From a virus: a stretch of 33,627 nt of DNA. The translations under genes and the position numbers were made by a program. Below, one piece after another: positions 23,203 through 28,256 of the stretch. Below the pieces are notes generated by a model. The model was given only the letters and a program-made list of their open reading frames with translations. It did not search any database and was not told the origin of the DNA. Location of the stretch: the IMG/VR virus record IMGVR_UViG_3300012178_000009, positions 1 to 33,627 of that record, one strand, 5' to 3'. Position 1 is the first letter of the stretch. Each line of letters starts with the position of its first letter.

Positions 23203-23539
23203 GGACAGCCTCCATGGTAAACAGATGGCGCGTTTTTTCTGTTAGGCTGATGATCTCTTCATCATCGATTTCGATGTATCCCTCGTTTTCCAACTGAACG
23301 AGAGCGGAATCCGCTGTCCCTCCGTATTGATATTCCGACTCCCCATAGAGATCCAGATGGTCATGTTTATGACTGCTGGAGGCCCCACAGGCCTCCTTTG
23401 CCGCCATAAGCAGTAGCATCATGTATTTCCGTTTCTCGTGAGAGAACGTGCCCATTGCCTCGCTGACTAGCCAGCCAGCAGGAACCTGTAGAATAGGGCC
23501 TTTCGGCCCTATGTTGTTTGGATTAGCACGTGCAATCAT
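23195..23539 (-). CDS. Small unknown protein, possible winged helix (114 aa)
   Basis: A 114-aa protein. Residues 35-65 (SHEKRKYMMLLLMAAKEACGAS) and 75-110 (SALVQLENEGYIEIDDEEIISLTEKTRHLFTME) have helix-helix-wing spacing. It starts at the overlap with the RHH-like gene (ATGA) and overlaps the initiator gene by 8 bases. It may regulate or assist initiation. No family recognised. Confidence 0.58.
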   Translation of the reverse strand: MIARANPNNIGPKGPILQVPAGWLVSEAMGTFSHEKRKYMMLLLMAAKEACGASSSHKHDHLDLYGESEYQYGGTADSALVQLENEGYIEIDDEEIISLTEKTRHLFTMEAVHG

Positions 23540-23739
23540 GCCACACCCCCTTCACGGCCATAGCCGTTCAGAAGCTCTCTGAATGCTTCAGTGTGGGTTT
23601 GCCCTGGCTTTCGTACTCGATCCAGGAGACGGCAATCCTCAGCCGTCAGGGTGATCCATTCCCGTGCGGGGGCTCTCAGGCCCGTTCGCCATCTAGGGGC
23701 TCCATACGCGCCATCGGCGCAGCTTCGTGCGTTCTTCAT
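23536..23739 (-). CDS. Small ribbon-helix-helix-like protein (67 aa)
   Basis: The start at 23739 (MKNARSCADG) is chosen for its AAAGGTGA Shine-Dalgarno. The C-terminal half (WITLTAEDCRLLDRVRKPGQTHTEAFRELLNGYG) has a strand, helix, turn, helix order like RHH DNA-binding proteins. The same frame remains open far upstream, but that part is not protein-like and covers the structured leader, so I end the gene here. As first gene of the replication operon it may be an autoregulator; that is inference. Confidence 0.55.
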   Translation of the reverse strand: MKNARSCADGAYGAPRWRTGLRAPAREWITLTAEDCRLLDRVRKPGQTHTEAFRELLNGYGREGGVA

Positions 23740-23802
23740 GTCAGTCACCTTTCTTGAGGTTACCAGACTCTTCCCCCCGGTTTGCCGTCCGGGTACAAAG
23801 AA

Positions 23803-23943
23803 GGGCCTTCGTTCGCTCGGCAAAGACCATGCAAGAACATGGTGATCCCGAAGGATCAACGAACTCAGGCCCAAAAGGGTGACATGAGGTTTCGCTCTTA
23901 CATGTGGTCTTTGCCGAGACTGCCCACATCCTGAACGAATCCC
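23803..23943 (-). ncRNA. Multi-branched structured RNA candidate in the replication leader
   Basis: Outer stem: GGG-(2)-TTCGTTC at 23803-23814 pairs with GAACGAA-(1)-CCC at 23933-23943. Inner stem: CTCGGCAAAGACCA (23816-23829) pairs perfectly with TGGTCTTTGCCGAG (23905-23918). Inside are TGATCC-CGAA-GGATCA (23843-23858), CCC-AAAA-GGG (23870-23879) and ACATG/CATGT (23882-23905). On the minus strand the second hairpin has loop TTCG closed by C-G, the stable UUCG tetraloop, which favours transcription from the minus strand. It lies ~65 nt 5' of the 23739 start. No family (tRNA, known riboswitch) is recognised. Confidence 0.6.
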
Positions 23944-23981
23944 ATGGTTTAAATCAAGGAAAATGTTTCTGTTTTTTTCTG

Positions 23982-23999
23982 GAGTGATATGATTCACTC
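23982..23999. promoter_or_regulatory. Operator-like palindrome covering an extended -10
   Basis: GAGTGA-TATGAT-TCACTC, a perfect 6-bp inverted repeat whose 6-bp centre is a TATGAT -10-type hexamer preceded by TGA (extended -10). It faces the plus-strand ATG at 24005, only 11 nt downstream. A poly-T tract (about 23971-23979) precedes it. This looks like a repressor site that would block the plus promoter. A weak minus-strand promoter across the same palindrome is also possible. Confidence 0.5.
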
Positions 24000-24004
24000 T
24001 TTCC

Positions 24005-24220
24005 ATGAAACCAATTACTGCCCCAATCCGTAAGTTTTTTTCAATCCTCCCAGGATGGATATTTATCATCGTGATGATCACCGCTGTAACCAAACATGTT
24101 TTGATAAGAAGATTAGAAATCTTTCCATTTTGGTTTTCACATAAGGCGTTAATGGCCCTGATGTTCCTCGTTGTTTTCTGGCGGTGGAATCCGCGCCTCG
24201 ATTTTAGAGACAAGGATTGA
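24005..24220 (+). CDS. Small two-helix membrane protein on the plus strand (71 aa)
   Basis: MKPITAPIRKFF followed by two predicted transmembrane helices, about 14-30 (ILPGWIFIIVMITAVTK) and 43-59 (WFSHKALMALMFLVVF), and a charged tail (NPRLDFRDKD). There is no Shine-Dalgarno, but an extended -10 sequence ends 11 nt before the ATG, so a near-leaderless message is possible. The opposite strand is also open, so it could be a shadow; its membrane pattern and promoter-like site argue for a real moron-type gene. It could be a superinfection or immunity membrane protein. Confidence 0.4.
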   Translation: MKPITAPIRKFFSILPGWIFIIVMITAVTKHVLIRRLEIFPFWFSHKALMALMFLVVFWRWNPRLDFRDKD

Positions 24221-24271
24221 TTTAAGTTTGTAGTATTTTTTTTCGTCATGCTTTTCCCCTCATTATTGTAT

Positions 24272-24286
24272 GGGTGTTCAACACCA
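24272..24286. repeat. Dispersed palindrome copy 5 (GGTGT-TCA-ACACC)
   Basis: GGGTGTTCAACACCA, preceded by TTGTAT rather than GTAC, so the most diverged copy. It supplies the last codons and the stop of the 24278-24760 gene. Confidence 0.75.
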
Positions 24287-24760
24287 GCGCCCCTTTTTTT
24301 TAGGCGATGGGCAGTTAATTCGATACAGATCCTTTTCAATGTGTGTGACCGGGATCTGCATACCCAAAACGAAATTCTGATTGCGGTCACCCCGCACCAA
24401 CACCCGCACGCGCTCGCTGTCTTTTTCACAAATCAGCACCGTGCGGTTTTTTGACAGACGAAGAAACTTCACCTTGTACTCCATGGGTGGGCCGCTATAC
24501 ACCACGCATTCGTATTTTTGCGGCGCAATTTTTTTCAGAATGCACCCCTCAATATAAGACCAGAAGCCCTCCGGCAGCTTGTCCTGGTCGATCTCCAGCG
24601 CATCCAGCGCCATCATCACCCCTTTATCCGTCAAAGCCCATCCATGGGCCTCCAGAGCCCGCCAGTGGGTTTCCGGTTCCAGCGCATGTTTCAGCACTTC
24701 CATCTCTTCAAATGGTATCCCGATCACTCCGGCTACCGCTTCACTATCATACTGTTTCAT
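24278..24760 (-). CDS. Unknown phage protein (160 aa)
   Basis: The start at 24760 (MKQYDSEAV) is chosen for its AAGGGG Shine-Dalgarno; upstream extension has no support. An N-terminal helical region (VAGVIGIPFEEMEVLKHALEPETHWRALEAHGWALTDKGVMMALDAL) recalls a phage antirepressor/ORF6N- or BRO-like feel but lacks clear signatures. The C-terminus is beta-rich (YKVKFLRLSKNRTVLICEKDSERVRVLVRG). The end falls in the palindrome. Position between the HTH gene and the control region suggests an early regulator. Function unknown. Confidence 0.58.
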   Translation of the reverse strand: MKQYDSEAVAGVIGIPFEEMEVLKHALEPETHWRALEAHGWALTDKGVMMALDALEIDQDKLPEGFWSYIEGCILKKIAPQKYECVVYSGPPMEYKVKFLRLSKNRTVLICEKDSERVRVLVRGDRNQNFVLGMQIPVTHIEKDLYRINCPSPKKKGRWC

Positions 24761-24976
24761 AAGAGCCCCTTTTCTGAACAAATTTTGGGTAAGGAAATGC
24801 ATATATAGATATGAGACGCGCCGCGCCGCCGACCCCCCTCCCCCCCTCTGATGGCTATACCCTTGTATGGTCCATCTATCCCGCTGCCAGGCTGTATGAT
24901 TCCCGGCGTGGGTGAATTTGTCTCATTATTGGCACGAATATAGTTTTTCATAGTGTTTTTAGCATTTTCTATTCAT
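24761..24976. other. Intergenic gap with an 11-bp hairpin
   Basis: 216 bp without a credible gene. It holds a hairpin at 24850-24876 (GATGG-CTATAC / GTATGG-T-CCATC, loop CCTT) and a C-rich run (24834-24847). There is no T-run for a terminator on either strand. A 64-codon minus frame (24757-24951) lacks a Shine-Dalgarno and reads unlike protein. Confidence 0.6.
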
Positions 24977-25684
24977 TCACAATGAATCTCGGTCTATTTC
25001 GGACAGCATTTCATCCGGCTCCAGGTCATCCGGCCAAACTTCCGGATCCACTGGACCGGGCTCTGAATCAGGCAGCAGCAGGCCGCCGGCCGGGTCCGCT
25101 CCTTTAGACGCAATACTTTTCCGGCCATTTTCCATTCCGGGCGCCTGGCCGGTGGTTTGTCCGTCCGCTGCCCGGATGCGTGCCCGGTATCCTGCCAACT
25201 CTCCATGATCCGGGCGTGCTTCCAGCTTGCCAATAATCGCGGTGGGGGCGCCGGTCAGCTTCTGGGCCTGGTCAATCATGATCCCGGATACAATCGCCTT
25301 ATCCTTAGTACTAATCTTCTTCCGGGTGTCGGGGTCAAGTAAATCCTCCTCAACGCATTCCGCTGCCAGCGCTCCGGCGGCGTAAGCTTTCGCTGCTATT
25401 TTAGCCCGTGCCTGTGTTATTGATTCGGTGTTTTTCCTCCGGATGGCAGCCACCGTCCGCGAGGTCATTTGAAGGTGCCGCGCAATCTCAATTTGCGAAT
25501 ACCTGCCACTTGCCAGCATGGACACCGCTTGCCGGTATGCGTGCGGCCGGTCTCTCAATACCCGGCCGGCGGTATAGCTTGGATCCTGGGCCGGGTGCGG
25601 TTCTTGCTGCGATGCGTCAAGCTCCGCCTCATCAAAAAGGAGGGGCTCGCGGTGCGCTGGTTCGGTTATTTCCTGGGGTTCCAT
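24977..25684 (-). CDS. HTH protein, possible repressor or small-terminase-like (235 aa)
   Basis: The start at 25684 (MEPQEITE) fits a promoter whose +1 would fall on the ATG. A longer TTG-initiated form has no Shine-Dalgarno either. Residues ~45-95 contain YRQAVSMLASGRYSQIEIARHLQMTSRTVAAIRRK, a classic helix-turn-helix. The middle (AKIAAKAYAAGALAAECVEEDLLDP-TRKKISTKDKAIVSGIMIDQAQKLTG) is helical, and the C-terminus is proline-rich and acidic. It could be a terminase small subunit-like HTH or a transcription regulator. A leaderless start and a position beside divergent genes favour a regulator. Confidence 0.68.
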   Translation of the reverse strand: MEPQEITEPAHREPLLFDEAELDASQQEPHPAQDPSYTAGRVLRDRPHAYRQAVSMLASGRYSQIEIARHLQMTSRTVAAIRRKNTESITQARAKIAAKAYAAGALAAECVEEDLLDPDTRKKISTKDKAIVSGIMIDQAQKLTGAPTAIIGKLEARPDHGELAGYRARIRAADGQTTGQAPGMENGRKSIASKGADPAGGLLLPDSEPGPVDPEVWPDDLEPDEMLSEIDRDSL

Positions 25685-25690
25685 GCCCCT

Positions 25691-25718
25691 AAAATACAAA
25701 AAAAAGCGCCCCCGTCAA
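25691..25718 (-). promoter_or_regulatory. Promoter-like boxes giving a leaderless start for the HTH gene
   Basis: Minus strand TTGACG (25718-25713), 16-bp spacer, TATTTT (25696-25691), then only six bases (AGGGGC) before the ATG at 25684. The normal +1 position falls on or next to the A of the ATG, so the message would be leaderless. Confidence 0.55.
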
Positions 25719-25804
25719 AGTGTGCGTATGATTAAACAGGTTTTAAGTTGTTTATAGGCAACGACATAAAAAAAGAAACCGGACAATTTTACCACACCAC
25801 TAGA

Positions 25805-25828
25805 TTTGATCCTGTATATCTAATCAAA
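25805..25828. promoter_or_regulatory. Operator-like inverted repeat between divergent modules
   Basis: TTTGAT (25805-25810) and ATCAAA (25823-25828) are inverted copies separated by 12 bp that include TATATC, a possible -10 for the plus-strand module. It is a reasonable binding site for the divergently encoded HTH protein. Evidence is sequence symmetry and position only. Confidence 0.4.
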
Positions 25829-25839
25829 GCCACACGGCC

Positions 25840-25862
25840 AACCGCCCCGGACGGATTCCGGG
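25840..25862 (+). promoter_or_regulatory. Leader hairpin E1 with ACGGATT loop
   Basis: AACCGC flank, then CCCGG-ACGGATT-CCGGG (25846-25862). A perfect 5-bp stem with a 7-nt loop identical to E2 and E3, ending 23 nt before the ATG at 25886, with an AAGG-type Shine-Dalgarno between. Part of a repeated leader element. Confidence 0.75.
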
Positions 25863-25885
25863 AAACCACCTGAAAAGGAAAAAAG

Positions 25886-26071
25886 ATGCATAATATCTAC
25901 AAAGAAAACGGACACGAAATTCGCACGGCATACCTTGCCGCGCTGGCCACTGATTACGGGCAAAGCCTGCAACTGATTCATACTATTTCCGATACGCTGG
26001 GAAGCTCTGAAGACTTCGACGCGCTGCCCGCATTCCTGCAGGATCTGGAAGCGGTGGAGGTGTTCGCATGA
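25886..26071 (+). CDS. Small acidic protein, first gene of the plus-strand module (61 aa)
   Basis: MHNIYKENGHEIRTAYLAALATDYGQSLQLIHTISDTLG, mostly helical, with an acidic C-terminus. AAAAGGAAAAAAG precedes the ATG. The stop overlaps the start of the next gene (ATGA). No domain recognised. Base composition here is more AT-rich than in the late genes, consistent with an early or acquired module. Confidence 0.68.
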   Translation: MHNIYKENGHEIRTAYLAALATDYGQSLQLIHTISDTLGSSEDFDALPAFLQDLEAVEVFA

Positions 26072-26217
26072 GTGTTTGCAAATACAAAAATAGCAGAAAC
26101 TTTGCCGTATATGATGACCAAGGAAACCTTGTTTGCGTATGCGTTTATAAAAAAGGCGCGGAAGAAGTCGCGCGCCGTCTAAACGCTACATTAAACTTCA
26201 TGGAGGCTGCAGCATGA
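26068..26217 (+). CDS. Small Cys-rich protein (49 aa)
   Basis: MSVCKYKNSRNFAVYDDQGNLVCVCVYKKGAEEVARRLNATLNFMEAAA in two parts: a beta-hairpin-like N-terminus with three Cys (VCK, LVCVCVYKK) and a C-terminal helix. The ATG overlaps the previous stop and the TGA overlaps the J-domain gene start. It is a type of short protein common in mobile-element accessory modules (FAVYD--G-LVCV-VYKKGA--V--RL). Function unknown. Confidence 0.65.
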   Translation: MSVCKYKNSRNFAVYDDQGNLVCVCVYKKGAEEVARRLNATLNFMEAAA

Positions 26218-26729
26218 TCAATCCCTTCTTACATTTAACGCAGCCGGAAGAAGTCAAAAAAGAATTCCGCCGTCAATGCTTCATTCACCACCCGGACCAG
26301 GGCGGAACGGATGCAGCTTTCCGGGATCTCAACCGGATGTATCAGGAACGCTTGCGCGTTCTGGACGGATCCAAGCACAAGACCGAAGGCGGAAAAGAAT
26401 TCACGTACACTTACAACGAAGCCCGGGAAACCGAAGTTGCCGCAAAACTCGCGGAAGCAATCGCCGCGCTGCCTGCTACGGTTAATATTCTGTTAATCGG
26501 GATTTATATATGGATTGACGGCGAAACCAAACCCGAACGGGAAACCCTGAAAAAGTTGGGGTTCTACTGGTCAAAAAACCGCGCCCGCTGGTACTGGAAA
26601 CCGGCGGACTATAAAAGCCGCCGGTCTAAATCCGGCCTGGCCATGATCGCAGCCCGCTACGGGTACCAGAATTTTACCGGAGAAAAGGAGGAAAGCACCG
26701 CACCACGCCGGGCACGGATAAACGCCTAA
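26214..26729 (+). CDS. J-domain protein with C-terminal WYW-type domain (171 aa)
   Basis: The N-terminal J-domain has the HPD motif (His26-Pro27-Asp28 in FIHHPDQGG) with the helices around it (EEVKKEFRRQC; AAFRDLNRMYQERL). The C-terminal part (about 96-133: IGIYIWIDGETKPERETLKKLGFYWSKNRARWYWKP) is a small domain I recall linked to J-domains on conjugative elements and phages. It stimulates a DnaK-type chaperone; why a phage module keeps it is unclear (replication-complex remodelling is one option). It overlaps the preceding gene by four bases. Confidence 0.82.
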   Translation: MINPFLHLTQPEEVKKEFRRQCFIHHPDQGGTDAAFRDLNRMYQERLRVLDGSKHKTEGGKEFTYTYNEARETEVAAKLAEAIAALPATVNILLIGIYIWIDGETKPERETLKKLGFYWSKNRARWYWKPADYKSRRSKSGLAMIAARYGYQNFTGEKEESTAPRRARINA

Positions 26730-26742
26730 ACCCGCTGACGAT

Positions 26743-26783
26743 GGACCGGGGCACCGGTCCGAAATCCCGCAGCAATGCGGGAT
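26743..26783 (+). promoter_or_regulatory. Two tandem perfect hairpins after the J-domain gene
   Basis: GGACCGG-GGCA-CCGGTCC (26743-26760) and ATCCCGC-AGCAAT-GCGGGAT (26764-26783), each a perfect 7-bp stem. No T-run follows, so they are not standard terminators. They may protect the upstream message or attenuate transcription before leader hairpin E2. Confidence 0.55.
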
Positions 26784-26800
26784 CCGGGATGCAAACAAAC

Positions 26801-26823
26801 CGCCGCCTGGTACGGATTACCAG
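26801..26823 (+). promoter_or_regulatory. Leader hairpin E2 with ACGGATT loop
   Basis: CTGGT-ACGGATT-ACCAG (26807-26823), preceded by an AACCGCCGC flank and followed by AAACC. The stem sequence differs from E1 and E3 with matching changes on both sides while the loop is identical. It ends 20 nt before the ATG at 26844. Confidence 0.78.
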
Positions 26824-26843
26824 AAACCGAAAAAGAGAAAAAA

Positions 26844-27299
26844 ATGAAGATCATAAAATTAAAAAGCGCAATTCTTAGCCAACTGGCAAAAGCCGCCGCC
26901 GAAAATGACGGGGCAATCAAGATATGTAATGAACCCTACATGCCTTTATCATGTGAACTCATTGGAGAAACCGAAGTTTCCGGCCAAAGCCTCCAATGCT
27001 TTTCCATGTGCCACTACGGAGAGCAAAACGGGGATTTAATGCGGGATCCTGATGTTTGTTTCTTCATCCAAAAAGACGGAGAAAATGAATATTTCATTCC
27101 TTACGAATTCCAATACGACTACGCCGGAGAATACACCTGTGCCTTTAAAGATCAAAAATGGCAAACCCGCGAACAAAGAGACATTGCAGAATTCTGTCAA
27201 ATTTGGATTAAAAACCTGAAAAAACAGGGATACATTGACCAATTAAACCCTGATTACGTGCAAGCCGTTAAAGATTTTGAAAAGGAGCCAACAGCATGA
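26844..27299 (+). CDS. DUF6908-like protein (151 aa)
   Basis: The start at 26844 (MKIIKLKSA) follows an A-rich stretch and leader hairpin E2; upstream codons are noncoding leader. The sequence IKICNEPYMPLSCELIGET and CHYGEQNGDLMRDPDVCFFI, then YFIPYEFQYDYAGEYTCAF, matches the DUF6908 pattern (N-P-M-L, HYGEQNGDLMRDP). The family is common on conjugative elements and phages; biochemical function unknown. The stop overlaps the next start (ATGA). Confidence 0.7.
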   Translation: MKIIKLKSAILSQLAKAAAENDGAIKICNEPYMPLSCELIGETEVSGQSLQCFSMCHYGEQNGDLMRDPDVCFFIQKDGENEYFIPYEFQYDYAGEYTCAFKDQKWQTREQRDIAEFCQIWIKNLKKQGYIDQLNPDYVQAVKDFEKEPTA

Positions 27300-27454
27300 G
27301 CCCCGAACTATTAAAAACCATCCTCGAAAAACAGGCAGCGCGGGAAAAAACCGAAACCTATTACACCAGCAATCAGATTTTACAGCTTTCCTTCCTTCTG
27401 GCCTGTTGTATTTTCGGCCTTGCAATCCTCATCCATGCCCTGTTAAACTACTAA
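27296..27454 (+). CDS. Small membrane protein (52 aa)
   Basis: MSPELLKTILEKQAAREKTETYYTSNQ then a transmembrane helix at about 29-50 (LQLSFLLACCIFGLAILIHALL). AAAGGAG lies 8 nt before the ATG, and the start overlaps the previous stop. A small inner-membrane protein of unknown role; overlap and Shine-Dalgarno make it credible despite its length. Confidence 0.62.
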   Translation: MSPELLKTILEKQAAREKTETYYTSNQILQLSFLLACCIFGLAILIHALLNY

Positions 27455-27456
27455 AA

Positions 27457-27477
27457 CCGCCCGGCACGGATTGCCGG
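27457..27477 (+). promoter_or_regulatory. Leader hairpin E3 with ACGGATT loop
   Basis: CCGGC-ACGGATT-GCCGG (27461-27477), preceded by AACCGC and followed by AACAAAACAAAAGGAG. Ends 22 nt before the ATG at 27500. Confidence 0.78.
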
Positions 27478-27499
27478 AACAAAACAAAAGGAGAAAATT

Positions 27500-27685
27500 A
27501 TGAAAGCCAACGGCACACATAAATTCAACATCGCCGGAAAATCTGGTGAGATCACCATAAAAAATAAAGAAGCTACTGTCTTGATTCAAGGCGGGCACCA
27601 AAATGGCGGAACTTGCGAAGATATTGAAGACATTCTTCGTTTAATCGCTACCGGAATCAAAACCGCACTTGTACTTGATAAATAA
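27500..27685 (+). CDS. Small unknown protein (61 aa)
   Basis: MKANGTHKFNIAGKSGEITIKNKEATVLIQGGHQNGGTCEDIEDILRL, a beta-hairpin followed by helices (DIEDILRLIATGIKTALVL). AAAGGAGAAAATT precedes the ATG, and leader hairpin E3 is 22 nt upstream. No domain named. Confidence 0.65.
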   Translation: MKANGTHKFNIAGKSGEITIKNKEATVLIQGGHQNGGTCEDIEDILRLIATGIKTALVLDK

Positions 27686-27692
27686 ACCCCGC

Positions 27693-27712
27693 GCCCGGCG
27701 GACCATCCGGGC
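27693..27712 (+). promoter_or_regulatory. Leader hairpin E4, variant loop
   Basis: GCCCGG-CGGACCAT-CCGGGC, a perfect 6-bp stem with a different 8-nt loop, flanked by AAACCCCGC. It ends 10 nt before the ATG at 27723. A diverged member or a coincidental hairpin. Confidence 0.5.
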
Positions 27713-27722
27713 AAAATTTACC

Positions 27723-28070
27723 ATGTCAGAAACATCTATCATATTAAACTGCACCCACGAACAGAAAGGCGCAGCCAAGCGCGCAGCCTATCCCGGCAAA
27801 CTCGCAGAGTGGGCGCTTGAGTGGATCAATACCGGCGTACAACTCTCTGAGAACGCCCCCGTTGATCTCCCGCCCTACCTCATTGCCGACAATCCGGCCA
27901 CCGGTGACTTGTACGCGCTGCACACCCAGCGGCCGCGCTGCTTAATCCGTTTAATCGAAACCGACCGGGGATATATCGCCCAGCCGGTGGAATCCTACGA
28001 ACCCATGACTCAAAGCGCCCAGGATCTTGCGCGGATCCTCCGGGGTGCGGAAGACGCAGCTTCAGAATAA
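27723..28070 (+). CDS. Small unknown protein (115 aa)
   Basis: The start at 27723 (MSETSIILNCTHEQKG) follows the E4 hairpin; the 18 upstream codons are leader. The protein has ILNCTHEQKGAAKRAAYPGKLAEWALEWINTGV and a beta-rich middle (YLIADNPATGDLYALHTQRPRCLIRLIE), then YIAQPVESYEPMTQSAQDLARILR. No family recognised. Last gene of the plus-strand module, convergent with the small gene below the integrase. Confidence 0.6.
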   Translation: MSETSIILNCTHEQKGAAKRAAYPGKLAEWALEWINTGVQLSENAPVDLPPYLIADNPATGDLYALHTQRPRCLIRLIETDRGYIAQPVESYEPMTQSAQDLARILRGAEDAASE

Positions 28071-28081
28071 GCAGCACGCCG

Positions 28082-28253
28082 TCAATACCCAGTATTCCGC
28101 CGCATCCAGTCACAGATCGAAGATTCAGGCACCCTGACAATTTTCCCATCACGGAACACCGGCCCGAGACCTTCCCGGCCAGAGCTTTTCCTTTTCCTCT
28201 CTGGTGATATAAGCGCCGATACTCACCTTATTAGGATCTCTTTGATTTGTCAT
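28082..28253 (-). pseudogene. Small gene below integrase, possibly frameshifted
   Basis: An AGAGGTGA Shine-Dalgarno precedes an ATG at 28253, four bases after the integrase stop. The first frame encodes 34 residues (MTNQRDPNKVSIGAYITREEKEKLW...) and stops at 28149. The +1 frame continues protein-like (LGPVFRDGKIVRVPESSICDWMRRNTGY) to a TGA at 28082, like the C-terminus of excisionase-type proteins. Either the two belong together with a +1 shift (mutation, error or programmed shift) or only the 34-aa frame is real. Excisionase is a guess. Confidence 0.35.
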
Positions 28254-28256
28254 AAT

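Larger units (their letters stand above)
23740..24004. other. Noncoding control region upstream of the replication operon
   Basis: About 265 bases without a convincing gene. It holds a hairpin CCCGG/CCGGG (23776-23793) and the structured RNA candidate (23803-23943). A poly-T stretch at about 23971-23979 precedes a palindrome that covers a promoter-like -10 (23982-23999). It separates minus-strand replication genes from a plus-strand membrane-protein frame. Confidence 0.6.

Noticed and set aside
13162-24031. Further ACGGATT words on either strand, for example at 13162 and 24025.
   Set aside because: A 7-mer is expected a few times by chance in this length; these copies are in coding or lack a perfect 5-bp stem plus flanks at a gene leader.
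23536-24249. A continuous minus-strand frame from an ATG with an AGGGG Shine-Dalgarno at 24249 to 23536, also with an A8 run that could allow a -1 shift into a protein-like 33-residue frame.
   Set aside because: The middle part reads unlike protein and covers the structured leader; only the last 67 codons have their own Shine-Dalgarno and look real. The A8 shift is too speculative without homologues.
24929-24942. TTGGCACGAATATAG, a partial sigma-54-type box.
   Set aside because: The required TTGC-type -12 element is absent and the context has no gene start in the right place.
24757-24951. A 64-codon minus-strand frame in the intergenic gap.
   Set aside because: No Shine-Dalgarno, Gly/Arg/Ile-rich low-complexity sequence, and it covers a hairpin and a homopolymer run.
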